Assembly: GCA_026874595.1 (NCBI GenBank)
Contig: CM049309.1
Location: 15,528,576 to 15,592,575, forward strand
Reading direction: 5' to 3'
DNA: 64,000 nt
Source of the DNA: Sipunculus nudus
Lineage: Eukaryota; Annelida; Sipuncula; Golfingiida; Sipunculidae
Shown: piece by piece, positions 46,571-59,760 of the stretch
Position numbering within the stretch: position 1 is the first letter of the stretch
How the letters are laid out: the number at the start of each line of letters is the position of its first letter
Made by a program: the position numbers and the translations under genes
Notes under the pieces: model-generated
Told to the model about the DNA's origin: nothing
Seen by the model: only the letters and a program-made list of their open reading frames with translations
Databases searched by the model: none

Positions 46571-48466
46571 TATGCCCCCGCCACAAAGTGGCCGGGGCAT
46601 ATAGTTTTACCCATGTCCGTCATTCCGTCCTTCCGTCATTCCGAAATGAAACAGTTGTACGGACTTTTTTCGCAATGCCTGCAGATATTGGCCTGATTTT
46701 TGGTGTGTGGGCAGATATAGACCAGTTACAGATCGGTTTCGCGTTTCGTCCCGGTTGACCTACTTTTGACCGTTTTACGGCTCCTAAACTTAGAAAATTT
46801 CATGAAAAATAGGAATATTCATGACAGATACACATGTACGGACTTTTTTTCGCAATGCCTGCAGATATTGGCCTGATTTTTGGTGTGTGAGCAGATATAG
46901 ACCAGTTACAGATCGAGTTCGTGTTTCGTCCAGGTTGACCTACTTTTTACCGTTTTACGGCTCCTAAACTTAGAAAATGTCATGAAAAATAGAAATATTC
47001 ATGACAGATACACATGTAGAGACTTTTTTTCGCAATGCCTGCAGATATTGGCCTGATTTTTGGTGTGTGAGCAGATATAGACCAGTTACAGATCGAGTTC
47101 GCGTTTCGTCCTGGTTGACCTACTTTTGACCGTTTTACGGCTCCTAAACTTAGAAAATTTCATGAAAAATAGAAATATTCATGACAGATACACATGTACG
47201 GACTTTTTTTTCGCAATGCCTGCAGATATTGGCCTGATTTTTGGTGTGTGAGCAGATATAGACCAGTTACAGATCGAGTTCGCATTTCGTCCTGGTTGAC
47301 CTACTTTTGACCGTTTTACGGCTCCTGAACATAGAAAATTTCATGAAAGATATGAAATTTCATGACAGATACACATGTACGGTTTTTTTTCTCAGTGCCT
47401 GCAGATATTGGCCTGATTTTTGGTGTGTGGACAGATAAAGACCAGTTACAGATCGAGTTCGCGTTTCTTCCTGGTTGACCTACTTTTGACCTTTTTACGG
47501 CTCCTAAACTTAGAAATTTTCATGAAAAATAGAAATATTCATGACAGATACACATGTACGTTTTTTTTTCTCAGTGCCTGCAGATATTGGCCTGATTTTT
47601 GGTGTGTGGACAGATATAGACCAGTTACAGATCGAGTTCGCGTTTCGTCCCGGTTGACTTACTTTTGACCGTTTTACGGCTCCTGAACATAGAAAATTTC
47701 ATGAAAAATATGAAATTTCATGACAAATACACATGTACAGACGTTTTTTCGCAGTGCCTGCAGATATTGGCCTGAATTTTAGGGTGTCGGCAGATATTGA
47801 CCAGTTACAGATGGAGTTCACGTTTTGTCCCAGTTGACCTATTTTTGACCGTTTGACGGTGCTCTAACATAGAAAATTTCATAAAAAGGTGCACATGTAT
47901 GGACTTTTTTTCGCAGTGCCTGCAGATATGGGCCTGATTTTTGGTGTGTAGGCAGATAATGACCAGTTACAGATGGAGTTCTTGTTTTGTCTCAGTTGAC
48001 CTACTTTTGACCATTTGACTGCTCCTGAACATAGAAAGTTTCATGAAAAATATAAATTTTCATAACAAATGCATATGTACTGACTTTTTTTCCTCAATGC
48101 CTGCAGATACCACCCTGTTTTTTTGTGTGGGCAGATAATGACAGTTACAGATCGAGTTTGCGTTTCATCCTGGTTGACCTACTTTTGATTGTTTTACGGA
48201 TCCTAAACATAGAAAATTTCATGAAAGACAGAAATTTTTATGGAAAATGCACATGTATGGACATTTTTTCACAATGCCTGCATATACTGGCACGATTTTT
48301 GGTGTGTTGCTTGATAATGACCCGTTACAGATCAAGTTTGCATTTTGCCCTTGTTGACCTACTTTTGACCATACGACACCTCCTGAACTTAAAAAATTTT
48401 CCAAATTTTACAAATGTTTCTAATTTGCCCAAGGCGGGGGCATTCGTGTCGTTCTGACACATCTAG
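46571..48466 (+). mobile_element. Helitron/HINE-like element with ten ~180-bp tandem units (family D)
   Basis: The left side is a hairpin TATGCCCC..CCAC-aaa-GTGG..GGGGCATA (46571-46601), followed by a GTCCGTCATTCC-rich leader. Ten tandem units start at about 46657, 46836, 47016, 47196, 47377, 47556, 47735, 47897, 48077 and 48255, each with GCCTGCAGATATTGGCCTGA, GACCAGTTACAGATCGAGTT and GTTGACCTACTTTTGACC. The right side is GGCGGGGGCAT (inverted match to the left CCCCCGCC), hairpin GTGTC-gttct-GACAC (48446-48460), AT, CTAG (48463-48466), then T. Divergence rises toward the last units. No coding capacity. The design matches bivalve elements with tandem cores now grouped with Helentron-associated repeats. 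Confidence 0.7.
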
Positions 48467-48469
48467 TTT

Positions 48470-49707
48470 TTTTCTTATTTTCATCTTATTTATTTTATTT
48501 ATCTTTTCATCTTATTTAGTTCATATCCTCTAGTAAACCTTGTATCTTAGATACTAGTTATGACATTTCAACATGAACGCATTTTCTTAACCTAGTGTGG
48601 CAACAGGATGAGTGGTATAAAAATTCTTCATTTTCAACGATAATTCCGTCGTTTTCAAGTGTGTTTGAAAAAGCCATGCCGTAGCTGATCCTGAGGTGCG
48701 ACTGTATGTGTTTACAACAGATTACTTGCGTGCGGCGCACAGACATACCACACCCATGCATAATTTGGCTAGTTGAGCACCTGGGGCCCAAAGAGGTTGA
48801 GCGAAGGGATTATTTCTTAGATCTTAAGCATTTTATGACAGCTTCATATGTTAGTAAATCTTTACCCAACTAGATTTATCTTATTTAATCCCTGAAAAAA
48901 AGTATGAAAAAATATAAAGTCTATCCTAAAAAAAGTATTTTACTTTTAAAAAAGTATAGAGCAGGAGCACTTACAAGTCGAACACCACTACTTTGCAACA
49001 AGACTAACGAGGTAATCCATGCCTTAAATGTATGAATATCTTGTACACAGATATCCTGAGAAAAAGAAGGGACAGTAAAATGCATGCTAATATATTTCAG
49101 GGTTTCCACTCAAAACCTGGTATTAATTTAAGTACTTTTCAGAATATCAAGGGCCATATCCATCAGATTTCATGGACCAATTGCACTTTGAATAAGAAAA
49201 TTTAATGAATGGTGATGATTGCCAATAAAAGTGCTCATGCAGATTGACACTGTTCCTTTGCTGTAGAATTCACCAAGACTTTCACACGAAAAGACTTTCA
49301 TGACCGGGAGAACATAATATTAGAGAAATAATAGGGATACAAAAATTGTTTTGAATTTTTTTTATATTTCACAGATTGAACAGAGCTATTCAAGAAAAAT
49401 GGCCACAGGGCCTACAGTTCCCATCATGATTCATCATAATTCAAGTTCTTATTGTAACAACTGAATGAAAATGATCTGAATACAGCCAGTTAAATGGACA
49501 AACTTGATATAAACAAAGAACTAAATAAAAAAACTTAACTGAATCTGGCTAAGGTTTCTCATAAACGTCTGTATTGACTTAATTCTAATTTAAACAATGT
49601 AAAAATAGAATAGACAGTGAATGCATACAAATTAACAATTATCAAAACAATTGCAGACAATGACATATGCATATATCTTACATTTATATACATATATTTT
49701 ATATATA

Positions 49708-49751
<44 letters not shown>

Positions 49752-51299
49752 TATATATATATAAAATATCAATGTGTGAACATGTATGTTCTATACATGT
49801 TATTTGTCTGAAAATATTCAAGAATTACCAATACATAACACAAGTTATAATAGAAATTATGTAAATTAATTATACAAACATATGAATAAAATAAATATAT
49901 TAACAAATGAAATAATAGTAGAGATATCTTACCTCTGCATGTATCCTTAAAGAAAATATAAAAGTTTTATTACAGTATAAAAAACTATATAATGCAGTAT
50001 TCATATCTTAATCAGAATTCTTGCATTTAAAGGGCATACTTTAAACTTTAAATAGAGATAATTTGGCCCTAGAATATATAAAATAGGAATATATTAAATG
50101 AATATTTATTTAATTACTGACTTTATACCTAAATGGTTGTTTCCCTCTTCCTAAAAGCATTCTATTGCAGCCCTAAATTTGATAGGCCTATGGACCTCCT
50201 TTAGTCACATGACCAACGTATTCTGTTACAAAACCTAAGTTTCAAATTCTGTAACTTTGCACAAACCTGATTTGGAATGGATTTGAAAATGAAATGTTTT
50301 ACCTTTAACAATGAAAGGACGGTGCGATACTTTGGTAAACAAAGCTAGTACATGTTTGTAGTAACATCTTGTTAGCTCTATGGGTATATAAGCAGACCTG
50401 TACAGGCAAAATAAATAGGAAGTGGCTAAACTGCAGGCAGGGGAAATGTACCTTGCCAGCAGTATGGGTAGGCATAGCATTGGCATAAGCTTTAATTAGG
50501 GGACGTGCGAAGATGTTTGAAATGCTTTAATTAGTTATGAATCTTCCCTCCCTGAGCTGTCTCAAGATCACATTTGAATGTCTTTAATTAATTATCTGCT
50601 TATGTTTTGATCTGACATATCTCTAGTTGATTGCGCTTTCTCAAATTTCACTGCCTGTTGGTTTACTTGCTTCTATTTAAGCAACCATTATGCCATAGCT
50701 GCAGTCTTCATTAAATTCACATTAGCTTTCCTTTGATCAAGTACTCGGGTTATCCTTTGATGTTTATACCAAGGTAATTTAAAGGTATAAAACCCCTGGC
50801 AAGATTTACTTCAGACCCAGAACAAGAAGTTTGAACTAAATCACACCAATTTTATCATTGGATAGAACACTACCTGGAAAAAAATCACAACGTAAGAAGT
50901 TTTATCATTTACACCACTTCGGCACTGCCGGCAGTTTAGCTACTTTCATATAAATAAATGGTTTCCATATCCAACCAATGTGTAAGATAAATCCATGATT
51001 TAAATATATCTTCATGCTGATTTTGCTTTCAGTCGGCATCTGTTATTATTCTCAACCTTTTGATAAAATAATCTTATGAATATGTCGGCTTGGAAAAGCT
51101 ACATACACAAAATATAATCCCTTGGCCCTTTTCAGGCCTTAGCTGCAATTGCGTTAATCTGGTACAACGCGCAGTGGGCAGCCATTTGTCTTGCTTCCAT
51201 CTTGCACAGGTTTCAAATAGCAGTCGCAATATAGGAAATCACACCTTCGTTGTAGCAAGTTTCTGTTACTTGCACTCCATGGGGCTTTCAGCTTGCGAT
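48470..51299. other. Intergenic AT-rich DNA, no gene recognised
   Basis: No recognisable coding, RNA or transposon feature apart from an (AT)n tract at 49711-49763. Confidence 0.4.
49711..49763. repeat. (AT)n microsatellite
   Basis: Alternating AT with one AAAT interruption. Confidence 0.95.
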
Positions 51300-51992
51300 C
51301 AGGGTTGGGGTAATTGAAATGTGTAATTATAATAACCTGTAATTAATTAAATTTTTCAAGTAATTGAATGTATTTGAACAAAACTCAATTACAAGTAATT
51401 GTAATTGTAATGATTACAAGTAATTGTAATTGTAATGATTACAAGGGTAAAATAGATGTAATTTCAATAACTTTTCAATTACTTTCCAATTACTTTCCAA
51501 ATTAATGACAGAGCACCGTACCTTATACCTCATTTCTTTACATTTTTATCAAAACACTTTTGGGTAAGGATTGTAAGCTATGATTATTGACTAAATAGTG
51601 TACCCATGTATGTAATATGCATGGTACTTAGTATGCCTTATAGTTATACTGGGCTTTTTTTTTGCAAATGCCTTAACTGCAGTGTAGATAAAGTAACAAG
51701 CTTATATAATGTATATAATGATATATTTTGTTTTTTTTATGCAGTTTTTCCTTTTATAAATTTAATCAGTTGACCTTTCTAACATTACTGATACTTTGAC
51801 ATGAACTATGCATCTGTATATTATATTTTTTTATAAAGTAATTGAATGTAATGAATTACTTTTCAAAAGTAATTGTAATTTAATCATTACTTTGTAAAAT
51901 TTAAGTAATTTGTATTTGTAATTGTAATTGAGATTTTTGAAGTAATTGTAATTGTAATGATTACTTTTTCAAAGTAATTTGCCCCAACCCTG
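51300..51992. mobile_element. Non-autonomous hAT-like transposon, short copy
   Basis: Starts CAGGGTTGGGGTAATTG and ends TGCCCCAACCCTG. Flanks CTTGCGAT (51292-51299) and CTTGTGAT (51993-52000) form an 8-bp target duplication with one change. Interior blocks such as CTTATACCTCATT, AAAACACTTTTGGGTAAGGATT, GTAGATAAAGTAACAAGCTT and GCAGTTTTTCCTTT match 5892-7543, but a central segment of about 0.9 kb is missing. It therefore looks like an internally deleted relative. Confidence 0.88.
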
Positions 51993-52075
51993 CTTGTGAT
52001 CGCACTTTTGCTACCATCGAACAAGTACCAGTCATTGCTGCCAGAGGTCGCTCAGTTCAATAAAGCTGTCACTCC

Positions 52076-52078
<3 letters not shown>

Positions 52079-52157
<79 letters not shown>
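52079..52157. repeat. (AT)n microsatellite
   Basis: About 78 bases of alternating AT, about 90 bases after the hAT-like element. Confidence 0.97.
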
Positions 52158-52161
<4 letters not shown>

Positions 52162-53680
52162 CGACCTTTCAGGTCAAGCAAACGTACTCCAAATCTCATT
52201 ATATTATCATCTAACATAATTGCTTAAGAAAAAAAATCTTAATATAGATTTTCCATAATGAGCCCAATTCCTGGAGGGAAAATGTTTTTTCTATCTATTC
52301 TTCCACTAAAAACATGAGATTGTGTGATTTGTTCAAAAACTATTGGCCCATATATTAGCACTATCAACTCGACAGTGACGTCACACACTGGGAAATCCCC
52401 TGTGACTAAACATTCTAGATCTCAGTAAAAGCACAGTATTTCTGCCAAATTCTCAGTAGAGAATAAAAACAACATGCATTACTAGATCTGAGTTGTTGAT
52501 AAAATTCAGTCCATGATGTCACAGGTGTACCAGCTAACCCAATTAGGGCAAAGTCTGGGATCTGGATGCAATCTTACAATCACACAACAAGGCCTACAGG
52601 CGAACTAATGCGAACCTGTGCAATGAGAATACACCAGGTATAATGCTTCAATGCTAGACCATTACTTTTCAAGAACATGTGTAACATGTATATGAGCAAT
52701 GCAAGTATTAAACACTTGGAACAAGTAAAAATTAAACAAACATCACTGCTGCAATTCTAGCATGGGTGCACACAACACAAAAAACCAGAATATGGGTAGT
52801 CAACAAACGACTACATGTATCCGCCATAATCAGAGTGGGAAAGGTGAAGTGAGGTATGGATTGAGTGGCAAGGGGAAATAGAGTGACGTGTGTTGCATAA
52901 TAGCCTGGATGTCTGCAGCTGAAGTGTGTATGAAGGTTGCGCCACCTACCACAAAATCCAGAAAGCTGTCCAAGATGTATAAACATGCAAAATTTTAAGC
53001 AGCTAAGTCAAACCACTACTGAGATATGAGTGATTTTAGCCAACGGCAGACAAACAGACGGATGCTGTGCAAAAATGGTATCAGTTGGCACCACCAATTT
53101 TGTGTATGATTTAGAGCTATGTGAGATCTATACACATGCAAAATATCAGGGGGATATAACAAACCAGTCCTGGGATAAAAGCCTGAATGTCTGCAGCGTA
53201 TACATAAATGTAGGTGACACCACCTGCCACAAAATCGAGAAAGCTATCAAAGATGTATAAACATGCAAAATTTTAGGCAGATATGTCAAACCACTGCCGA
53301 GATATGAGTGATTTTAGCCCGAGGCAGACAAACAGACGGACGGTGTGTAAAAATGGTGGAAGGTGACACCACCAATTTTGTGTATGATTTAGAGCTATGT
53401 GAGATCTATACATTTGCAAAATATCAGGGGGATATAACAAACCAGTCCTGGGATAAAAGCCTGAATGTCTGCAGCGTATTCATAAATGTAGGTGGCGCCA
53501 CCTGCCACAAAATCCAGAAAGCTATCCAAGATGTATAAATATGCAAAATTTTAGGCAGATAAGTCAAACCAGTACTGAGATATGAGTGATTTTAGCCCGA
53601 GGCAGACAAACAGACAGACGGTGTGTAAAAATGGTGGCAGGTGACACCACCAATTTTGTGTATGATTTAGAGCTATGTGA

Positions 53681-54621
53681 ATGAATGAATGAATGAATGA
53701 ATATTTTATTCAGAAATATAAGGCCTCGGGCCCATAGTTCCATATGTGCATATATCACATGTAGAAAAACAAAATAGACAATGTTTTCAAACTTGAAAAA
53801 CAACATCACAAAGATAAAAGAAATGAAATAATAAACAAATGATAATATGTGATATATGCATTCCAAAATATTAACAAACAAACAAACAAACAAAAAAAAT
53901 CATGTAGAGGTCATTTCAACCATATATATAAATATACATAAATATACGGTTCTCATAAGATTAATAAATATGCAAGTTAATAATTACACATCTGCATGTG
54001 TATACACATATTCTCAATACATATACATGCATAACTACATATTAAGCCATATGTAATCATAAAATATATTTTATAAATACAAATATATCTATATTAATAT
54101 AATTTTAAATAAAACTTTACATATTGAACTCTTTTAATGTGGACAATTTACTTAAATTTTAATATGCATATATAATATTATCTAAATATTGTACTACTCA
54201 GCTACCCAAGGACTCGTTCACAGCTTCCTGCAGATGGTCCGCATGGTAAACTTGCAAAGGGGGCCAAGTAGTACCAAATAGTATTATATCTCAATTGTTT
54301 TTATCCATATATATATAATACACATACATACATATATATACACACATTATATATATATATATTATTTTTACTTGATCAAAATTTACATAGTTTTATTCAT
54401 ATATTAATATTTATAACCAGAGTAAACAAGTGACCGTTCAACTATTTCATATGGATAATCTGTTTAATTTAGTTATTATCTAATGAATTATTTCTCTTTT
54501 TGAAGGCATAGTGTACAAATGCTGCTAAACTATTAATAACATCAGTATTTTTACTTGACATAAGAGATATAAAAGAAAATCTGCCAAATTTAGAAAGGTA
54601 AATATCTCTTAGTTCATTGTA
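53681..54621 (-). mobile_element. LINE 3' fragment inserted in the repeat array
   Basis: Flanked by identical 14-base direct repeats TTAGAGCTATGTGA (53667-53680 and 54622-54635). Read on the minus strand it ends GGGCCCGAGGCCTTATATTT, CTGAATAAAATA and (ATTC)n, i.e. a poly(A)-signal-like AATAAA followed by a tetranucleotide tail as in several LINE clades. The rest is AT-rich 3' UTR-like sequence with no recognisable reverse transcriptase. The GGCCCATAG block recurs near 59358. Confidence 0.75.
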
Positions 54622-55640
54622 TTAGAGCTATGTGAGATCTATACACATGCAAAATATCAGGGGGATATAACAAACCAGTCCTGGGATAAAAGCCTGAATG
54701 TCTGCAGCGTATTCATAAATGTAGGTGGCGCCACCTGCCACAAAATCCAGAAAGCTATCCAAGATGTATAAACCTGCGAAATTTTAGGCAGATATGTCAA
54801 ACCACTGCCGAGATATGAGTGATTTTATCCCACGGCAAACAAACAGACGGATGCTGTGCAAAAATGATTGCAGGTGGCGCCACCAGTTTTGCGTATGATA
54901 AAGAGCTGTGTGAGATCTATAAACCTGCAAAATTTTTGTCCAATCGGTCAAATGGTTCCTGAGATATGAGCTTGGATGTCTGAAGCGTAAATTTGAATGT
55001 AGGTGGCGCCACATGTCATAAAATCAAGAAAGCTGTCAAGGATGTATAAACGTGCAAAATATCAGGTGGATAAGTCAAACCACTGCCGAGATATGAGTGA
55101 TTTTATCCAAAGGCAGATGATCGGATGGACGCTGAACAAAAATGGTTGCAGGTAGCACCACCATTTTTGCGTATGATAAAGAGCTATGGGAGATCTGTAC
55201 ACATGCAAGATTTTCGGCCAATTGGTCAAACGGTTCCCGAAATATGACCTTGGATAACTGCAGCTTAAACGTGAATGTAGGTGGCGCCACCTGCCACAAA
55301 ATCAAGAAAGCTGTCCAGGATGTATACACATGCACATTTTCAGGTGGATAAGTCCAACCAATGCAGAGATATGATTGTTTTTATCCCAAGGCAGATGAAC
55401 AGATGGACGCTGTGCAAAAATGGTTGCTTGTAGCGCCACCATTATAAGTGTATGTTATAAAGCTTTCCAAGGGCTACAATTGTGCAAAATCTTTAGCCTT
55501 ATCGGTCAAACGGTTCCCGAGATATGTGGGTTTATGTGTGGAAACAGACGCACAAATGGACGCTGAGCAGAGAGGAAAGGTCAACCAAAAATGAGGGCGC
55601 AGCAATTCACATGCAGCTACTGCACTGAGTGAACTCTTAA

Positions 55641-55990
55641 CCCATACCTGGCTGAACTTCTTCCAATCCAGGCACTGTGCCAAAACTATTTATAGAGCTG
55701 ACATCATCTTGGCTAAAGGCCAACATCAAGGCACTGGCAATCTGCCAATGGTAAACCAAGTGCTGCCATCTGTACACAAAAGTGGTCCCTACTTGAAATA
55801 ACTTTGAAATTTATTTTCCCAATACATAATGCTTTTCAGCTGACTTTTTGTAAAAAAAAAAAAGAAATCAGGAATATATGTAAAATTATTACGGATGCAT
55901 ACTGAATGCGAAATTAAAATACAGATATATCTCATTGATGGCAAACTCTTGAATTAAGTTGAGTAGGGATACCAAAAATTTATAATCCAC
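55641..55990. other. Interior spacer of the minus-strand composite element
   Basis: Between the family A units and the first recognisable family C unit. No repeat unit or coding frame was recognised; it may be diverged element body. Confidence 0.35.
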
Positions 55991-56648
55991 GTACAGTTGT
56001 CTTTATATAGGCACAGAGAGCTGAAAAGCAATGATTGTAACATTGCCTGGTTTGATGAATAACTTAAATCGTAAATCTAAATTTTTTAAAAGCTTTTAAA
56101 ATAACTTTCTTGTCAATATTACCCAAAGATAACCTGAAATCTAAATGTCTAGTGGCATGATGTAACAGCATCACACAGCTAACATATATTTTAAAATAAC
56201 TCCAATCTCCATAATTAAGCCAAAAATCATTCATGTGGAACCAATAATGACAATTATTATCAGAATTATTGTAGGGATTATTCTTGTAAAATGTTTAACA
56301 AACTGGCTGGCATCAGTCGAAAAACGTTTCGCAGGTTTATAACTCATATAGAAAGATACAGCAAACTGGCTAAGTTAAGCTTCCTGTAACTCAGCCAAAA
56401 AGCATTGAACCAAAACCATTTGAACAAACTTGAATTATCAACATCTGAGGATAATTAATGTGTGAGATTTAAGAATTTGGCCCAGAGGTTTTTGAGAAGA
56501 AGATCTTTGTAGCCACTGAGCTAAATTATGGCTGTTATGGCATATGACTAAATTCAGCTTCCCATATCTTAGCCAAAAGTCATTAAAAGAGACCATTTGA
56601 ACAAACTTCAGAAAGCACTACCCTAGGATCATTTCTGTGTGACATTTT

Positions 56649-56763
56649 GGCAATATGGTTTCAGAGAAGAAGTTTTTTGTAGCCTTCAGTGTGATACAGG
56701 CACTGATGAATATGGTTTCAGAGAAGAAGTTTTTTGTAGCCCTCAGTGTGATACAGGCACTGA
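56649..56763 (+). repeat. 57-bp tandem duplication
   Basis: Two nearly identical copies of a 57-base segment starting AATATGGTTTCAGAGAAGAA and ending GGCACTGATG. Because 57 is a multiple of three, the overlapping frame shows a 19-residue peptide repeat, which is a by-product. Confidence 0.93.
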
Positions 56764-57262
56764 TGACCCCGTACAAAAAAAGGCCGATGCAGGTGCCGCC
56801 ACCAATACCTCAGTTTCAGACATGACCGATGTGACAAACTTTGGCATAAAATTTGGTGATGATAGCTCCAGCCGTTTTTGAGATTTAAATTTTAATATGC
56901 TTTTTTGCACAGTTAACAAAGTTCAACCTCCTGTAACTCGGCCAAAAATCTCCGAACTGGAACTATTCGAAAAAACTTGAGAAAGATTGTTCCAGGGATC
57001 ATTTCTGTGAAATATTGGACAATTTGGCTGGACACTTTCGGAGAAGAAGATTTTTAAAGCTTTTTTTAGCTTTCTCCCTATAAAATCTAAGAAAATGCAT
57101 TTAGAAAAAAATAAACAAAATCCGATACAGTTTATTGGATAACTGATTATTTGCCAAAAAATTGGTGATGCAAGCTCCTGCCGTTTTTGAGATAGCTATG
57201 GTTAACGTACAGACGACGCACGACGCCGCACCATCGCATAAGCTCACAGGTTCGCTAACAAA

Positions 57263-57586
57263 CGCACGTGGAATAGGTTAACTAATTCAGTGGGCCTGTC
57301 AAAGTTGATTTCTTTTTTTTCACTTTAGAAGGCATTGCTCGTTAATCGCAGGCATCCAAGCTAAAACAATCAGTTATGGAGTTAAGAACAAAGTGTTGGT
57401 GGATGCCACCTTAAATTTTTACTTTCAAGGTCATTACCAAGGTCAAACCGAAAATGGGCCAGCCAAGAACGAATTTTCACTTTTGTAGACACTGCTTAAC
57501 TTTCAAGGTCATTTTCAATGCCATTTTCAATGTCAAAGCAAACAAAATTAAACCTTAACCAGTACTGTGTTTCCCCAATAATAAAA
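57263..57586. other. Spacer, nothing recognised
   Basis: Ordinary AT-rich sequence with repeated AAGGTCATT/CAAGGTCA words near 57425-57530; no gene. Confidence 0.4.
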
Positions 57587-57594
57587 CCAAGGTG

Positions 57595-57660
57595 TTAGTC
57601 TCTCCAACAGAAGCCAGGTGCCGCTACCGCTCTGCACCTGGCGTCTGTTGGAGAGACTAA
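57595..57660. mobile_element. 66-bp foldback element with 8-bp target duplication
   Basis: Arms 57595-57621 and 57634-57660 are 27 bases each with one mismatch, starting TTAGTCTCTCCAACAG, around a 12-base loop. The element sits between perfect direct repeats CCAAGGTG (57587-57594 and 57661-57668). The duplication length suits hAT, P or Merlin-type insertion. Confidence 0.85.
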
Positions 57661-57668
57661 CCAAGGTG

Positions 57669-58000
57669 TATTCAGTAACCTTTGGCTCTAGGGTTATGTT
57701 TGTGTCAATTGACACGCACACAAGCCATGTAATAATCATGTCCATAACTTCTTACATTTAAATGAAAGAAAATACAAATTTAAAAGTGTTTTTCTAGTTA
57801 ACACAGTAATTTTTCACTACTCTAAATAAAGAAATATAGAAATGGAGTTAAGGGGTGCTTTATGTGTGTTCCCCAAAGAGTCTTTAACACATTTTGAATT
57901 AGGCCTATAACAAAATAAAAAAATGGCCGTATTTTGTAAAATGCTTGATAATAGCTCCATGAATAACGGGCACTTTTTTCTATAAGTTTACTGTTTTGTG

Positions 58001-58031
<31 letters not shown>

Positions 58032-58770
58032 GAGAGAGAGAGAGTTGTGGTCATCATAAGACCCTGGATGGACGTTTTACATTTAAAGGTAATAGGCGCA
58101 CTGAAAAATGCAAAATGGCTGCAAAGATAGCTGCCACAATGAAGAAAAAGGCGATTGCTCTCATTATATAGTATTCACCATATATTAATGCTTGAATGGA
58201 CCATTGTGTGTTTTAAGTTCAAATACGATAATTTGATGGAATTTATCGCCAACACATGAAACAGTGGGGGTTTATAGTATGACATAACCGACGATGTCAG
58301 TCTAACCGACTTTGCTTTCTTGTCTTTTGGGCTAGCTGTTCATTTTTTTCTGTATACCACTTTTACGAGTCAAACGGAATGAAAACTGGACGGGAATGGT
58401 AACAATATAGCATTTATTGAATATTGCTAATGATCAAAAGGTCAGACATTCCAGCTGGACATCAAAGTTACATCTTTTGGTTGCAAAAATACCAAACTCT
58501 GACACTAAATGTAGGAGGCAACAAATTTATACCGTACATGACTATATATCTTCTATTGGTAACTAGTTTAGACGACAGAGTCTTAAATTAGAACTAATCC
58601 TAGCCTGAAGTATACGCTCAATCACACTTTACCAAGCTCTCACCATGTATAACGGGACAAGGACACGGGTGCCTATGTCTATATATCTTCCTATTTATTT
58701 GTGTAGCTGACTAATTATGTACCTTACTTATTCCTAATTATCGTACCTCATTATATATTACTTTCAAAAG
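57669..58770. other. Intergenic, (GA)n tract only
   Basis: No gene recognised. A (GA)n tract lies at 57999-58044. Confidence 0.4.
57999..58044. repeat. (GA)n microsatellite
   Basis: About 46 bases of GA with one GG interruption. Confidence 0.97.
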
Positions 58771-58771
58771 G

Positions 58772-59060
58772 ATTACAGCTCCATTTGCGTAATGCAGCCT
58801 TTGTATTCTTACCAACGCATATTATCAGCAGGCACCTTGATGATACTTTTACAAAGAGTTAATAAATTAAAGCTCCGTTTTCCTAATGCAACTTACCAAA
58901 TCATCAGCAGGTACCTTGATGTTTCTTTTACAAGGAGTGAACTAATTAAAGCGCTATATCATCCTAATGCAACTTTTGTATCCTTACCAACGCATTTCAT
59001 TAGCGGGTACCTTAATTGTACAACGATGTTACGTTATCAAGGTGTTAATTGATTACAGCT
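58772..59060 (+). repeat. Diverged tandem repeat, three units
   Basis: Units contain AGCTCC..CCTAATGCAAC, CTTACCAACGCAT, ATCAGCAGGYACCTTGATG and CTTTTACAA.GAGT, and are spaced about 80-110 bases with indels. Confidence 0.65.
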
Positions 59061-59327
59061 CCAAACAGCATCGAGGTTTGCATATATCAAGATATTAAAA
59101 GATTATATTAGGGTCTTTCAACTCAAATAAACACAAAATCTTGCACAAACAGCATTCAGCTCGACCAATAATCAAGGTAAGAAAAATGGTGCATGGTATA
59201 TCACCAAACCTGCTAGATGCTATGGTAGAACAAAATAATAAAAATGTATAGCTTTTGAGGGAAAATATCAGTCAAATTACCAAATTAATATTATTTTTAT
59301 TTATTGTTATAACTGTCATCATATGAT

Positions 59328-59480
59328 ATATATATATATATATATATAAATATATAAAGGCCTCCGGCCCATAGAACCAATGACCATGTGGTCATGACGC
59401 TCAGCTGAATTAATATATATTATGTCATTATAATTTATCATATTTTATTCTTAACGCTATAGTAGGCATGGCAGCATGTA
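59328..59480 (-). mobile_element. (AT)n tract and LINE tail fragment
   Basis: An (AT)n run is followed by TATAAAGGCCTCCGGCCCATAG, the same block that sits just inside the tail of the LINE fragment at 53681. It is probably a 5'-truncated copy in the same orientation. Right limit unknown. Confidence 0.45.
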
Positions 59481-59760
59481 CATGCTAGTGTTTTTGAGAT
59501 TCTCTCTTAAAACAGTATAAAGATGATTATACACTAATAAGCACTTTCAGACATGAAACATTAGCAGAATGCGGCCATTTGAGAATTAATCTGCTTCTTG
59601 GCAATAAGAAAGAAAGAAAATAACTTGATATCACTACAAAGGAAGGAGTATAACGACTTAATTTTGTTCAAGAAGCTGCAGTAAAGTTGTCAATACATGT
59701 TAACACTGAGAACAGACTTATATCAAAAGCAAAACAAAAGGTAGCCGTGTCATTGTCACT

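Larger units (their letters stand above)
52785..57262 (-). mobile_element. Composite Helitron/Helentron-like element, minus-strand copy
   Basis: Read on the minus strand it begins at 57262 with GCGAACCTGTGAGCTTATGCGA and a CGTC-rich leader, runs through family C units (TGTAACTCGGCCAAAAAT block at about 56925, with diverged relatives at 56380 and 56550), then family A units with GGTGGCGCCACC cores (54724 to 55280 and 53200-53510). It ends with hairpin GTAGTCG-tttgt-TGACTAC (plus 52796-52814), CCATATT and CTGG (plus 52785-52788), followed by T. The order is the same as at 40366-42917. It is interrupted by a LINE fragment at 53681-54621. Confidence 0.6.

Noticed and set aside
46227-46604. 125-codon frame spanning the end of a family A element
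   Set aside because: It crosses the element terminus at 46416 into unrelated sequence, so it cannot be a conserved gene.
56639-56881. 80-codon frame with a 19-residue repeat
   Set aside because: Produced by a 57-bp tandem duplication inside the composite repeat element.
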